Assembly (NCBI RefSeq): GCF_000613345.1
Contig: NZ_BAIS01000004.1
Span: 32,648 to 96,647 of the forward strand
Length of the DNA: 64,000 bases
Source of the DNA: Prevotella disiens JCM 6334 = ATCC 29426
GTDB lineage: Bacteria; Bacteroidota; Bacteroidia; Bacteroidales; Bacteroidaceae
Direction: 5' to 3'
Of this stretch, positions 9,219 through 18,251 are shown in pieces. Every line of letters starts with the position of its first letter. The first letter of the stretch is position 1. The translations under genes were made by a program, and so were the position numbers. The notes beneath the pieces were generated by a model that was not told the DNA's origin, did not search any database, and was given only the letters and a program-made list of their open reading frames with translations.

Positions 9219-10223
9219 ATGGAGTTCGACAACCTTCACCAGATTCTGCGCTCGCTCTACGAGCAGATGATGCCGCTGTGCGAGGACATGGCGGGCGTGG
9301 CGAAAGGCATCGCCGGGCTGGGCGCGCTGTTCTACGTCGCCTACCGGGTATGGCAGTCGCTGGCGAGAGCCGAACCGATAGACGTGTTCCCGATGCTCCG
9401 CCCCTTCGCCATCGGTCTTTGCATCATGTTCTTCCCCACGGTTGTGCTGGGTACGATAAACAGCATCCTTTCGCCCGTCGTGCAAGGCACGGCGAAGATG
9501 CTGGAGGCGGAAACGCTCGACATGAACACCTACCGCCAGCAGAAGGACAAGTTGGAATACGAGGCGATGATGCGCAACCCCGAAACCGCCTACCTCGTGT
9601 CCAACGAGGAGTTTGACAAACAGCTGGAGGAACTCGGCTGGTCGCCCTCCGACATGGTGACGATGGCGGGGATGTATATCGACCGGGGAATGTACAACAT
9701 GAAAAAGAGCATCCGCGACTTCTTCCGCGAGATACTGGAACTGCTGTTCCAAGCCGCCGCCCTCGTGATAGACACCGTCCGCACCTTCTTCCTCGTGGTG
9801 CTGGCGATACTCGGTCCGATAGCCTTCGCCATATCGGTGTGGGACGGTTTCCAAAGCACGCTCACGCAGTGGATATGCCGCTACATACAGGTCTATCTGT
9901 GGCTGCCGGTGTCGGACATGTTCAGCACCATACTGGCTAAGATACAGGTGCTGATGCTGCAAAGCGACATCGAGCGGATGCAGGCAGACCCGAACTTCTC
10001 GCTGGATTCGAGCGACGGGGTGTACATCGTGTTCCTCTGCATCGGCATCATCGGTTACTTCACCATCCCCACCGTGGCGGGCTGGATCATCCAAGCCGGG
10101 GGCATGGGCGGCTACAACCGTAACATGAACCAGATGGCTGGACGTGCCGGAGGCATGGCGGGCGGAGTTGCGGGAGCTACCGCAGGGAACGCCGTCGGAC
10201 GCATCGGCAAGCTGCTGAAATAA
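9219..10223 (+). CDS. traJ: TraJ, VirB6-like polytopic inner-membrane protein
   Basis: A 334-aa membrane protein with several hydrophobic helices: GVAKGIAGLGALFYVAYRV, ALVIDTVRTFFLVVLAILGP and GVYIVFLCIGIIGYFTIPTV. The C-terminus is glycine-rich (AGGMAGGVAGATAGNAVG). This is the topology of VirB6-type channel proteins. The stop codon lies two bases before the target duplication of an inserted IS, so the coding sequence is intact but the link to traK is interrupted by 1.3 kb of inserted DNA. Confidence 0.85.
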   Translation: MEFDNLHQILRSLYEQMMPLCEDMAGVAKGIAGLGALFYVAYRVWQSLARAEPIDVFPMLRPFAIGLCIMFFPTVVLGTINSILSPVVQGTAKMLEAETLDMNTYRQQKDKLEYEAMMRNPETAYLVSNEEFDKQLEELGWSPSDMVTMAGMYIDRGMYNMKKSIRDFFREILELLFQAAALVIDTVRTFFLVVLAILGPIAFAISVWDGFQSTLTQWICRYIQVYLWLPVSDMFSTILAKIQVLMLQSDIERMQADPNFSLDSSDGVYIVFLCIGIIGYFTIPTVAGWIIQAGGMGGYNRNMNQMAGRAGGMAGGVAGATAGNAVGRIGKLLK

Positions 10224-10225
10224 TC

Positions 10226-10236
10226 AATGTGCAATT
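10226..10236. repeat. 11-bp target-site duplication, left copy
   Basis: AATGTGCAATT occurs directly before the IS and again directly after it (11,571-11,581). Removing the IS and one copy restores a 20-30 base traJ-traK spacer. Target duplications of about this size are known for the IS4 family. Confidence 0.85.
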
Positions 10237-11570
10237 ACTACTGGTGCGATAAAATCGCATAGGTTTTAAATATCATCAAATAACGAGAGTTCTTTGACAT
10301 TTTGGTTTGAAATGATTGACGAGTCCTGCTTGGTTATCAACGACCGTAGGTCTGTTCTTTCCATTGCAGATATTCTAATCAGGGTAGCCACTTCGGTAAT
10401 TGAATAGGGACTATTGTAGTCGGCCTTTATTCTTGCCACTGTTAAATACGATATAATGGCAGTCCAAAGATGGACTTTGACAGCATTTTCCGAATACCCC
10501 CATAGGGTCTTTACGGAAATGTTCTGTTTAATCCATTTAAAGAACACCTCTATATCCCAACGATGACGGTACAAGTTGGATATTTCCAATGCGCTGACTT
10601 CAAAGTTATTGGATATAAAATCCACAATAGTATCATTTTCAGGGTCATAAACACGGACGAATCTCATGTCTTCGGGATATAGCTTACTTGAGTTATATCC
10701 TGTTACTCTGATACGGGAGTCTTCCAGTATACCGGAGTTGACGCTGGGAATGGTCATCTGCTCGACAGTATCGAATTTCATGTTTTCTTTGGGGCGTGAT
10801 ACCCAAAATGCCTGAGCCTGATGAAATCTAAAGAGTGCTTTAAAGTCAACATAGGCCTTATCCATCACGTAGAAGGCATAAGGTTCAGGTGTCAGCACAT
10901 CAAGTTCGTTGCTGTCATGCCATTTGCCATCCGTGATATGGATATTGGCAGGTATGCTACCTCTCAAATCTAACAGTGTATGCATCTTGACAGCTCCTTT
11001 GCTGTATTTTCCAAAAGCCCACGTTGCAAGTTTTATACTGGTCGATATGGTTGTGGAATCAAGAGCATATATCACGTTATCAATGGTAACTTGAGTCAAT
11101 TGGATATTTGAGTACATCGGTCTGACCGTGTCAATCAAATAAAGTCCCAATCCTTCAAAGATGCGATAATCCCTACTTTCGTTTGCACGAGACAAAGAGG
11201 TATGGTTCACTGTCTTGCGAAAGCCGAGATGATAAAGTATCCTGTTATGGGCTTCAAGGCATAGACAAATATCCCTCAGAGAATCACATCCCGTCAACTG
11301 TCCGAAAACAAGATGGAGGAGGTGATTGTAACTGCTGAGATTTTTGGAATGCCAGTCTCCTTTATATTGCTTGACAAGTTTGTCAAACTGGTAACGCGGT
11401 ATAAACTCGACTACTTGAGAGAACACAAACTTACCTTGATTCATAATCCTGATATAATGTAACGTCAGGACTAATAAACCATTTTCAAATCAAAAAATCA
11501 AAGAACGCTTATATTTGACTAAATATTAATTGTTTAACTATGGTGGCGTGATTTTTATCGCACCACTAAT
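10237..11570 (-). mobile_element. IS4-family insertion sequence, 1,334 bp, between traJ and traK
   Basis: The element is bounded by imperfect terminal inverted repeats. The left end reads ACTACTGGTGCGATAAAA and the complement of the right end reads ATTAGTGGTGCGATAAAA, 16 of 18 matching. Direct repeats of 11 bp flank both ends. It contains one minus-strand transposase gene. It is more AT-rich than the surrounding tra genes, so it came from elsewhere. It is opposite in orientation to the operon and could reduce expression of traK-traQ unless read-through or an outward promoter compensates. Confidence 0.9.
10266..11444 (-). CDS. IS4-family DDE transposase
   Basis: A 392-aa transposase. The N-terminal region (YQFDKLVKQYKGDWHSKNLS) is a DUF4372-like domain common in Bacteroidetes IS4 transposases. 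DDE residues are in IYALDSTTIS (first Asp), YVMDKAYVDF (second Asp) and YRHRWDIEVFFKWIKQN, the YREK signature that supplies the Glu. The reading frame is intact, so the element may still be active. It fills nearly all of the IS, as expected for a single-gene element. Confidence 0.92.
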   Translation of the reverse strand: MNQGKFVFSQVVEFIPRYQFDKLVKQYKGDWHSKNLSSYNHLLHLVFGQLTGCDSLRDICLCLEAHNRILYHLGFRKTVNHTSLSRANESRDYRIFEGLGLYLIDTVRPMYSNIQLTQVTIDNVIYALDSTTISTSIKLATWAFGKYSKGAVKMHTLLDLRGSIPANIHITDGKWHDSNELDVLTPEPYAFYVMDKAYVDFKALFRFHQAQAFWVSRPKENMKFDTVEQMTIPSVNSGILEDSRIRVTGYNSSKLYPEDMRFVRVYDPENDTIVDFISNNFEVSALEISNLYRHRWDIEVFFKWIKQNISVKTLWGYSENAVKVHLWTAIISYLTVARIKADYNSPYSITEVATLIRISAMERTDLRSLITKQDSSIISNQNVKELSLFDDI

Positions 11571-11581
11571 AATGTGCAATT
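11571..11581. repeat. 11-bp target-site duplication, right copy
   Basis: Second copy of AATGTGCAATT, identical to the one at the left end. An unmutated duplication indicates that the insertion is recent. Confidence 0.85.
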
Positions 11582-11600
11582 ATAAACGGAAAAAGTAAAA

Positions 11601-12224
11601 ATGGAATTCAAGTCACTCAGAAACATCGAATCGTCGTTCAGGCAGATACGCCTGTTCGGTATCGTCTTCCTCTCGCTGTGCGCCGTGGTGACGGTGTGGA
11701 GCGTGTGGAACTCCTACCGCTTCGCCGAGAAGCAACGGGAGAAGATCTATGTGCTGGACAACGGCAAGAGCCTGATGCTCGCCTTGTCACAGGACCTGTC
11801 GCAGAACCGCCCGGCGGAGGCACGGGAGCATGTGCGCCGCTTCCACGAGCTGTTCTTCACGCTCTCACCTGAAAAAAGCGCGATTGAACACAACGTGAAA
11901 CGTGCCTTGCTGCTGGCGGACAAGAGCGTGTACCACTATTATTCGGACTTCGCCGAGAAGGGGTACTACAACCGCATCATCGCCGGGAACATCAACCAAG
12001 TGCTGAAGGTGGACAGCGTGGTGTGCGACTTCAACGCCTATCCCTACCGCGCCGTGACCTACGCCACGCAGAAAATCATCCGGCAGAGCAACGTCACCGA
12101 GCGCAGCCTCGTGACCACCTGCCGCCTGCTGAACGCATCACGGTCGGACGATAACCCAAACGGTTTCACCATCGAGGGTTTCACCATCATCGAGAACAAG
12201 GATTTACAGACAATCAAACGGTAA
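11601..12224 (+). CDS. traK: TraK, VirB8-like conjugation protein
   Basis: A 207-aa protein with a short cytoplasmic N-terminus (MEFKSLRNIESSFRQIR), one membrane segment (LFGIVFLSLCAVVTVWSVWNS) and a periplasmic domain of about 165 residues. Size and topology fit a VirB8-type assembly factor, and the family is known as conjugative transposon TraK. It follows the IS by 30 bases; the remaining upstream sequence is the original traJ-traK spacer. traL starts 6 bases after its stop. Confidence 0.85.
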   Translation: MEFKSLRNIESSFRQIRLFGIVFLSLCAVVTVWSVWNSYRFAEKQREKIYVLDNGKSLMLALSQDLSQNRPAEAREHVRRFHELFFTLSPEKSAIEHNVKRALLLADKSVYHYYSDFAEKGYYNRIIAGNINQVLKVDSVVCDFNAYPYRAVTYATQKIIRQSNVTERSLVTTCRLLNASRSDDNPNGFTIEGFTIIENKDLQTIKR

Positions 12225-12230
12225 CGGATT

Positions 12231-12551
12231 ATGAAACGGAAAGTAAAAAGTATCAGAAAAACAATGTGGGGCGTGTACTGGAAGCTCCACGACAAACGGA
12301 AACGGCTGGTGGAAAGGCTCAAAGGGTATCTGGACGGCTTGCCGCCGGAAACATGCCGCCGCATCGTGCTGGGGATGCTCGCCGCCTTCGCGGTGCTTGC
12401 CCTATACACCTTCGGCAGAGCCGTCTATGACATCGGCAGGAATGATGGCTCACGCATGGAAACGGGACACGCCGGACGGGTGGAGCTGCCGACCCCGGCG
12501 GAAACAGACAATCACTTAACACCTTATTTATATGGAACAGAAGAAGAATGA
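12231..12551 (+). CDS. traL: TraL, DUF3989 small membrane protein
   Basis: A 106-aa DUF3989 protein with a basic N-terminal third (MKRKVKSIRKTMWGVYWKL) and one membrane segment (RIVLGMLAAFAVLALYTFGRAV). The C-terminal tail is polar. Its function is not known. Its last 20 bases overlap the start of traM. Its place between traK and traM is constant in CTnDOT-type operons. Confidence 0.8.
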   Translation: MKRKVKSIRKTMWGVYWKLHDKRKRLVERLKGYLDGLPPETCRRIVLGMLAAFAVLALYTFGRAVYDIGRNDGSRMETGHAGRVELPTPAETDNHLTPYLYGTEEE

Positions 12552-13889
12552 ACCAAAGAATGAACCGACGAAAGAGAACAAAGCCGCTCCCGACACGGGA
12601 AAGCCGAAGAAGGAGCGCGAACCGCTGACCGAGGCGCAGCGGCTGAAACGGCAGAAGATGATAGTCCTGCCCGCTATGGTGCTGGTGTTCATAGGGGCGA
12701 TGTGGCTGATATTCGCCCCGTCCTCCGGCAAGGAGCAACAGCCGGGAACGGACGGCTACAACACCGAGATGCCCGACGCGGACAAGGCGAACCGGCAGAT
12801 TATCGGCGACAAGCTGAAAGCTACGAGCATGGGGAGATGGAGGAGCGTCAGGAGAGCCGCAACCGTGCCATCGGGCAGTTGGGCGACATGTTCGACCGAG
12901 AGATTGTGGGAACGGAGGACGGAACGGCCTTCGACCTCGCCAATCCGGGCGGCAAGGAGGAAAAGGCACAGCCCGCCACGCCGCAGACCATCCAATCCTC
13001 CGCTGCCGCCTACCGTGACCTGAACGCTACGCTCGGCAACTTCTACGAACAGCCGAAGAATGACAATGCCGAGATGGAGGAATTGTTGGAGCGCATCGCA
13101 TCGCTGGAGTCGGAACTGGAAAGCGAGAAGGGCAAGGCTTCCGCCGTGGACGACCAAGTGGCTCTTATGGAGAAATCCTACGAGCTGGCGGCAAAGTACA
13201 TGGGCGGTCAGAACGGTGGGAAGCCGGAACAGGCGGCAGAGCCTGCCACCGTGCAGAAAGGAAAGAAGAACACGGCGACACCCGTAAGGCAGGTGACCCG
13301 CCAAGTTGTTTCCTCGCTTGCACAGCCCATGAGCAACGCGGAGTTTGTCGCCACTTTCTCGCAGGAGCGCAACAGAAGTTTTAATACGGCTGTCGGCACG
13401 GCGGAGGTATCGGACAGGAACACCATACCGGCATGTGTGCATGGGGCGCAGAGCGTGACGGACGGGCAGACGGTAAGGCTGCGCCTGCTGGAGCCTATGG
13501 CGGTGGCGGGCAGGACAATCCCCCGCAATGCGGTGGTGGTCGGCACGGGCAAGATACAGGGTGAGCGGCTCGACATCGGGATCACCTCGCTGGAATACGA
13601 CGGCACGATTATCCCCGTGGAACTTGCGGTCTATGACACGGACGGACAGTCCGGCATCTTCATCCCGAACTCGATGGAGATGAACGCCGTCAGGGAGGTC
13701 GCCGCCAACATGGGCGGCTCGTTGGGGAGCAGCATCAACATCTCCACCAATGCCGGGGCGCAGCTCGCCTCCGACTTGGGCAAGGGGCTGATACAAGGCA
13801 CGAGCCAGTACATCGCCAAGAAGATGCGCACCGTCAAGGTGCATCTGAAAGCCGGGTACAGGGTCATGCTTTACCAAGAAAAAGATTGA
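12532..13889 (+). CDS. traM: TraM, VirB10-like protein (reading frame broken near 12,821)
   Basis: A bitopic envelope-spanning protein, about 452 aa when repaired. The N-terminal part is polar, then one membrane helix (MIVLPAMVLVFIGAMWLIFA). A linker, a coiled-coil (EMEELLERIASLESELESEK) and a C-terminal beta domain follow (VRLRLLEPMAVAGRTIPRNA), as in VirB10-like proteins. The frame changes at AAAGCTACGAGC around 12,818-12,823. Restoring one base (GCC TAC for GCT AC) joins DKLKA to YEHGEMEERQESRNRAIG. Both halves are well conserved up to the break, so recent mutation or a base-calling error is likely. Confidence 0.82.
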
Positions 13890-13926
13890 GAACAATAAAA
13901 AAATTACCACTAAAAATCCAAAAGTA

Positions 13927-14915
13927 ATGAGAAAAGTAATCATCATGTTTGCCCTCGCTATGGGCATCGCAACTGCCAACGCGCAGGAGAATGTAACCGT
14001 TGAAACGACCAACGGAAGTAATGAACAGCCGACCTTGACAAAGGAGGTCTATCCGCAGAAGGAGGCGGACGGTGACCTGTATCACGGGCTGTCGCGCAAG
14101 CTGACCTTCGACCGCATGATACCGCCGCACGGACTGGAAGTGACCTACGACAAGACCGTCCACGTCATCTTTCCGGCGGAGGTGCGCTACGTCGATTTAG
14201 GCTCGCCCGACCTGATTGCCGGGAAAGCCGACGGAGCGGAGAACGTCATCCGTGTGAAGGCTACCGTGAGAAATTTTCCCAACGAAACCAACATGTCCGT
14301 CATCACGGAGGACGGCAGTTTCTACACCTTCAACGTGAAGTACGCCGCCGAACCGCTGTTGCTCAACGTGGAGATGTGCGACTTCATCCATGACGCAGCA
14401 CGGTGAACCGCCCGAACAACGCGCAGGAAATCTACTTGAAAGAGCTGGGCAGCGAAAGCCCGATGCTGGTACGCCTTATCATGAAGTCCATCCACAAGCA
14501 GAACAAACGGGAGGTGAAGCATATCGGCTGCAAGCGTTTCGGCATCCAATATCTTCTGAAAGGCATCTACACGCATAACGGCTTGCTCTACTTCCACACG
14601 GAGATAAAGAACCAGAGCAACGTGCCTTTCGATGTGGACTACATCACTTGGAAAATCGTGGACAAGAAGGTGGCGAAGCGTACCGCCGTGCAGGAGCAGA
14701 TTATCCTGCCGCTCCGTGCGCAGAACTACGCCACCCTCGTGCCGGGCAAAAGGAGCGAGCGCACGGTCTTCACGATGGCGAAGTTCACCATCCCCGACGA
14801 CAAGTGCCTCGTGGTGGAACTGAACGAGAAGAACGGCGGCCGTCACCAGTCCTTCGTGATTGAGAACGAGGATTTGGTACGCGCCAGTACCATCAATGAA
14901 CTTCAAGTGCGCTGA
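13927..14915 (+). CDS. traN: TraN, VirB9-like protein (reading frame broken near 14,395)
   Basis: A periplasmic or outer-membrane-associated protein of about 329 aa when repaired. The signal peptide is MRKVIIMFALAMGIATANAQ. The first half ends in VEMCDFIHD and the second begins VNRPNNAQEIYLKELG in another frame. Sequence GACGCAGCACGGTGAAC around 14,393-14,404 reads DGSTVNRP if one G is added (GACGGCAGC). Family members are continuous here, so this is one gene with a one-base loss. The C-terminal domain (RFGIQYLLKGIYTHNGLLYF) fits a VirB9-type fold. It lies between traM (VirB10-like) and traO. Confidence 0.82.
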
Positions 14916-14917
14916 CC

Positions 14918-15493
14918 ATGAGAAAGTACATCGCAATAATCATCGCGTCGCTTGCCCTTTTCACGGGGCAGGCGCACGCCCAGCGGTGTCTGCCGAAGAT
15001 GCAGGGCATCGAGGTGAGGGCGGACATGGCGGACGGCTTCAATCCCGAAGGCAAGGACGGCGGGTACAGCTTCGGGGCGGCACTCTCCACCTACACGAAG
15101 AGGGGAAACAAGTGGGTGTTCGGTGGCGAATACCTCCTGAAGAACAACCCCTACAAGGACGCCAAGATACCCGTGGCGCAGTTCACGGCGGAGGGCGGCT
15201 ATTACTTCAAGATACTGTCGGACGCTCGAAAAATCGTGTTCGTCTATGCCGGGGCTTCGGCTCTCGCCGGATATGAGTCGGTGAACTGGGGGAGGAAGAT
15301 GCTGCATGACGGCTCCACGCTGCACGACCGGGACGCTTTCATCTACGGCGGTGCGCTGACGCTCGATGTGGAGTGCTACGTGGCAGACTGTATCGCCTTG
15401 CTTGCCAATCTGCGTGAGCGTTGCCTGTGGGGTGGCGACACACGGAAGTTTCACACGCAGTTCGGGATCGGCATCAAGTTCATCATCAACTGA
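14918..15493 (+). CDS. traO: TraO, outer-membrane-type conjugation protein
   Basis: A 191-aa protein with a signal peptide (MRKYIAIIIASLALFTGQAHAQ). The mature part alternates polar and aromatic residues (GYSFGAALSTYTKRGNKWVF, then YYFKILSDARKIVFVYAG) and ends in a hydrophobic FGIGIKFIIN. This fits a small outer-membrane beta-barrel. It is known as conjugal transfer protein TraO in Bacteroidetes elements; its molecular role is undefined. It starts 2 bases after the traN stop. Confidence 0.8.
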   Translation: MRKYIAIIIASLALFTGQAHAQRCLPKMQGIEVRADMADGFNPEGKDGGYSFGAALSTYTKRGNKWVFGGEYLLKNNPYKDAKIPVAQFTAEGGYYFKILSDARKIVFVYAGASALAGYESVNWGRKMLHDGSTLHDRDAFIYGGALTLDVECYVADCIALLANLRERCLWGGDTRKFHTQFGIGIKFIIN

Positions 15494-15500
15494 CACGGGC

Positions 15501-16403
15501 ATGGAACGGGCGGAAATAGAAGCTGTCAGACGGATACCGCTTGCGGATTTTCTCGCACGGTTGGGGCATGAGCCTGTAAGAAGGAGCGGTAACGAGCTGT
15601 GGTATATCGCCCCGTACAGAGGCGAGCGCACACCCTCTTTCCGTGTGAACGTGGCGAAACAGCTCTGGTACGACTTCGGTTTGGGCAAAGGCGGCGACAT
15701 CTTCACGCTTGCCGGGGAGTTTCTGCAAAGCGGTGACTTCATGGCGCAGGCGAAGTTCATAGCGGAAGCCGCCAACATGACGGTGACCGGATGGGAAAAG
15801 CCCGTCTATCTCCCGAAACCGACCGAACCCGTCTTTGAGGATGTGGAGGTCGCTCCGCTGCTCCGCTCACCGCTGACGGAGTATCTGTCAGAACGGGGCA
15901 TTCCTTACGCTATCGCATCCCGCCACTGTTATCGTCTGAACTACGGCGTTCGTGGAAAACGGTATTTTGCCGTCGGTTTCCCGAACATGGCGGGTGGCTA
16001 TGAAGTCAGAAGCCGCTATTTCAAGGGGTGCATACCGCCCAAAGATGTGTCTTTGGTGAAGGCAACGGACATCCCGGCTGGCGAGTGCCTCGTGTTCGAG
16101 GGCTTCATGGACTTCCTTTCTGCGGTGACGCTTGGTGTAACCGGTAATGCTGACTGCCTTGTGTTGAACTCCGTCGCCAACGCAGAGAAGGCGACGGGAT
16201 TACTGGACGGATACGGGCGCATCGGCTGCTTCCTCGACCGTGACGAAGCCGGACGGCGGACGCTTGCCGCACTTACTAAACGGTATGGGGCGCGTGTCAC
16301 CGACCGTTCCTCACTCTATGACAGTTGCAAGGACTTGAACGAGTACCTGCAACAGACAACGAAAAAACAGAAAAACAACCATCTAAAAATCGAAGAACAA
16401 TGA
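15501..16403 (+). CDS. traP: TraP, DNA primase-like protein with TOPRIM domain
   Basis: A 300-aa primase-like protein. The N-terminal part (WYIAPYRGERTPSFRVN, then WYDFGLGKGGDIFTLA) is a CHC2-type zinc-finger primase fold without the usual cysteines. The TOPRIM domain shows CLVFEGFMDF (catalytic Glu) and CFLDRDEAGRR (DxD-type acidic pair). It could prime the complementary strand in the recipient. The ATG at 15,501, just after the traO stop, was chosen; the longer upstream frame overlaps traO. Its stop overlaps the traQ start (ATGA). Confidence 0.85.
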   Translation: MERAEIEAVRRIPLADFLARLGHEPVRRSGNELWYIAPYRGERTPSFRVNVAKQLWYDFGLGKGGDIFTLAGEFLQSGDFMAQAKFIAEAANMTVTGWEKPVYLPKPTEPVFEDVEVAPLLRSPLTEYLSERGIPYAIASRHCYRLNYGVRGKRYFAVGFPNMAGGYEVRSRYFKGCIPPKDVSLVKATDIPAGECLVFEGFMDFLSAVTLGVTGNADCLVLNSVANAEKATGLLDGYGRIGCFLDRDEAGRRTLAALTKRYGARVTDRSSLYDSCKDLNEYLQQTTKKQKNNHLKIEEQ

Positions 16404-16896
16404 ACATACTGAATAACAGAAACAAGAGAACATCCATCTTCAAGGCGGTGGCGTTATGCCTGATAGCCGCTGTGTCATTCACACTCGTGTCGTGCGACGA
16501 CGACATGGACATTCAACAGTCCTATCCCTTCACGGTGGAGGTCATGCCCGTGCCGAACAAGGTGACAAAGGGGCAGACGGTGGAAATCCGCTGTGAACTG
16601 AAAAAGGAGGGCGACTTCGCTAACACGCTTTACACTATCCGCTATTTTCAGTTTGAGGGGGAAGGCACACTGAAAATGGACAACGGCATCACCTTCCTGC
16701 CCAACGACCGCTACCTGCTGGAGAACGGGAAGTTCCGCCTGTACTACACGGCGGAGGGTGACGAGGCACATAATTTCATCGTGGTGGTGGAGGACAATTT
16801 CAAAAATTCCTACGAATTGGAATTTGACTTCAACAACCGGAACGTGAAAGATGACGCTTTACCGCCATTCCCATCGGAGGTTTCAAACGTGTATGA
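16400..16896 (+). CDS. traQ: TraQ, DUF3872 lipoprotein (C-terminus frame-broken near 16,856)
   Basis: A DUF3872 protein of about 165 aa with a lipoprotein signal ending in LVSC (Cys at about residue 30) and an Ig-like beta domain (PFTVEVMPVPNKVTKGQTVE). In the frame as given it runs past NRNVKDDA into the next gene for 60 unrelated residues. Adding one G at GACGCTTT (16,854-16,858) instead yields GFTAIPIGGFKRV and a TGA that overlaps the next ATG by 4 bases, a normal operon junction. I therefore place the true stop at 16,894-16,896. This is the fourth one-base loss in this operon. Confidence 0.75.
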
Positions 16897-17426
16897 AGAT
16901 GATGCGTGTATTCATGGCAATGCTCTGTTCGCTTCTGGCGGTCTGTTCCGTGTCCGCACGGATCAGCCGCCAAGAGGGAACGGACGGGCAGGCGGCAATC
17001 TACCGTCTGCCACTTTTCGAGAGGGCGGTGCGCTGCACGAAATATTTTGAAGGCTGGCACTCGGAGAAACACCACCCATACGTGGGTTGGGGGCACAAAA
17101 TTTTGCCGGGCGAAAGGTATTCGGCACGAACCATGACGAAACGGCAGGCGGATGAACTTTTGAGGAAAGACCTGCGCAAATTTGTCGCCATGTTCCGTAA
17201 ATTCGGAGTTGATTCGACTTTGCTTGGCACGTTAGCTTACAATGTGGGACCGGCGAAGCTCTTAGGCAGCAAGACAATCCCCAAAAGCACCTTAATCAAG
17301 AAGCTGGAAACTGGCGACAGGAACATCTACCGTGAGTATATAGCCTTCTGCAACTACAAAGGGAAACGCCACGCCATGCTGCTCAAACGGAGAAAGGCGG
17401 AGTTTGCGCTACTGTATATTCCATAA
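16893..17426 (+). CDS. GH24-type lysozyme at the end of the tra operon
   Basis: A 177-aa secreted muramidase-like protein. The signal peptide is MKMMRVFMAMLCSLLAVCSVSA. The phage-lysozyme motif is KYFEGWHSEKHHPYVGWGHK, with candidate catalytic Glu53 and the YxGxGH signature at residues 63-68. A conserved helical part with TLLGTLAYNVGPAKL follows. It probably opens the peptidoglycan locally so the transfer machine can assemble. The ATG at 16,893 overlaps the repaired traQ stop. It is the last gene before a strong terminator. Confidence 0.82.
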   Translation: MKMMRVFMAMLCSLLAVCSVSARISRQEGTDGQAAIYRLPLFERAVRCTKYFEGWHSEKHHPYVGWGHKILPGERYSARTMTKRQADELLRKDLRKFVAMFRKFGVDSTLLGTLAYNVGPAKLLGSKTIPKSTLIKKLETGDRNIYREYIAFCNYKGKRHAMLLKRRKAEFALLYIP

Positions 17427-17449
17427 AAGGACTGACAAAACTGACAAAA

Positions 17450-17480
17450 GACGTGCCATATTCAACTTGGCACGTCCTTT
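17450..17480 (+). terminator. Hairpin terminator after the tra operon
   Basis: GACGTGCC pairs with GGCACGTC across an 11-base loop and is followed by CTTTGCTT. It lies 24 bases after the lysozyme stop and isolates the tra operon from the following ORF. Confidence 0.7.
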
Positions 17481-17515
17481 GCTTATGTTAAGAAAAAACA
17501 TTTATAACTCAACTT

Positions 17516-17845
17516 ATGTCATATTCAAACGTAACAAAAGATTTTCAAGGCTTCGTTGATTCGATTGATATGAATTATCATGAGATATACGAATTTTACC
17601 AAGCATCTGTTGGTAATACAGAATCAAGTTCTTTATTCAGAGTTGAACCAGCAAATGGTAGTGAAGATACCATGATTGTGTATGAACCAACGAATAATGC
17701 TTTAAGGCTAACCCCAGATGCGGCAAAATTTTTACCTGAATGGATTGAAAGCAATCTAATGGAAGAAATGGATGCGGAGTCGTTTTATGGAATGAAGTAT
17801 GCGCAAGAAAGAGATGAAGAACGGGAGGCAAAAGGTTTAGATTAG
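17516..17845 (+). CDS. Small, strongly acidic cargo protein of unknown function
   Basis: A 109-aa ORF I do not recognise. By count it has 23 Asp/Glu and 8 Lys/Arg, a strong net negative charge, with no signal peptide or membrane segment. Its DNA is clearly more AT-rich than the tra genes. It stands alone on the plus strand with a terminator on each side and faces a minus-strand gene block, the layout of a cargo or moron-like gene. Small acidic proteins on mobile elements are often DNA mimics or anti-defence factors, but nothing here proves that. The coding call rests on codon pattern, amino-acid composition and isolation by terminators. Confidence 0.65.
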   Translation: MSYSNVTKDFQGFVDSIDMNYHEIYEFYQASVGNTESSSLFRVEPANGSEDTMIVYEPTNNALRLTPDAAKFLPEWIESNLMEEMDAESFYGMKYAQERDEEREAKGLD

Positions 17846-17864
17846 AGCCTGCCATACATAAACG

Positions 17865-17898
17865 AAAATCCGATGAAGTTGGGGCTTCATCGGATTTT
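17865..17898. terminator. Bidirectional hairpin terminator
   Basis: A perfect 14-bp stem (AAAATCCGATGAAG with CTTCATCGGATTTT) and a 6-base loop, flanked by A and T runs on either side. It serves the plus-strand acidic ORF and the convergent minus-strand gene block. Confidence 0.85.
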
Positions 17899-17911
17899 CT
17901 GCTTTTACATT

Positions 17912-18133
17912 TCATACATTCGGGATTGTTCCCGTGTCTATCACGCCACCGTCCCTGCAATGCTCGATGCTGCCGGACGTAAATCCCATGCTGTTGATTG
18001 CGATGTGGCGAATATAGTCCGCATACTCCTTACCTTGAAAATTCTTTCCCGTAAGGTTTCTGAAAATCATCTTTATGCTTATGCCGTCGTTGCCGTGCAA
18101 GATGATTTTTCCGTTCTGTCTGATTGTTTCCAT
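17912..18133 (-). CDS. Small hypothetical protein of the element
   Basis: A 73-aa protein, METIRQNGKIILHGNDGISI at the start, with no recognised domain. It is the last gene of the minus-strand accessory block and ends 14 bases before the bidirectional terminator. An upstream spacer of about 120 bases (18,134-18,251) has no gene but contains paired words ACTTTCTTTGTC and GAAAGAAAGT that could fold. Cytoplasmic; function unknown. Confidence 0.55.
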   Translation of the reverse strand: METIRQNGKIILHGNDGISIKMIFRNLTGKNFQGKEYADYIRHIAINSMGFTSGSIEHCRDGGVIDTGTIPNV

Positions 18134-18251
18134 GATTAAAACTTGTTTTTTGTGAATGGTATCGCAGATTGGACAAAGGTTTCTTTGCTACTTTCTTTGT
18201 CCGCCATCATGCTCACTGAAAGAAAGTAGGGCGCTTTCGCCGCCCCGCCAC

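Noticed and set aside
9174..10094. 306-aa minus-strand ORF opposite traJ
   Set aside because: Rich in His, Arg and Gln in a way typical of an antisense frame of a GC-rich gene. traI and traJ explain the DNA.
13927..14915. Two separate proteins in place of traN
   Set aside because: The second frame lacks a signal peptide and begins in the middle of a conserved domain; one added G joins them perfectly.
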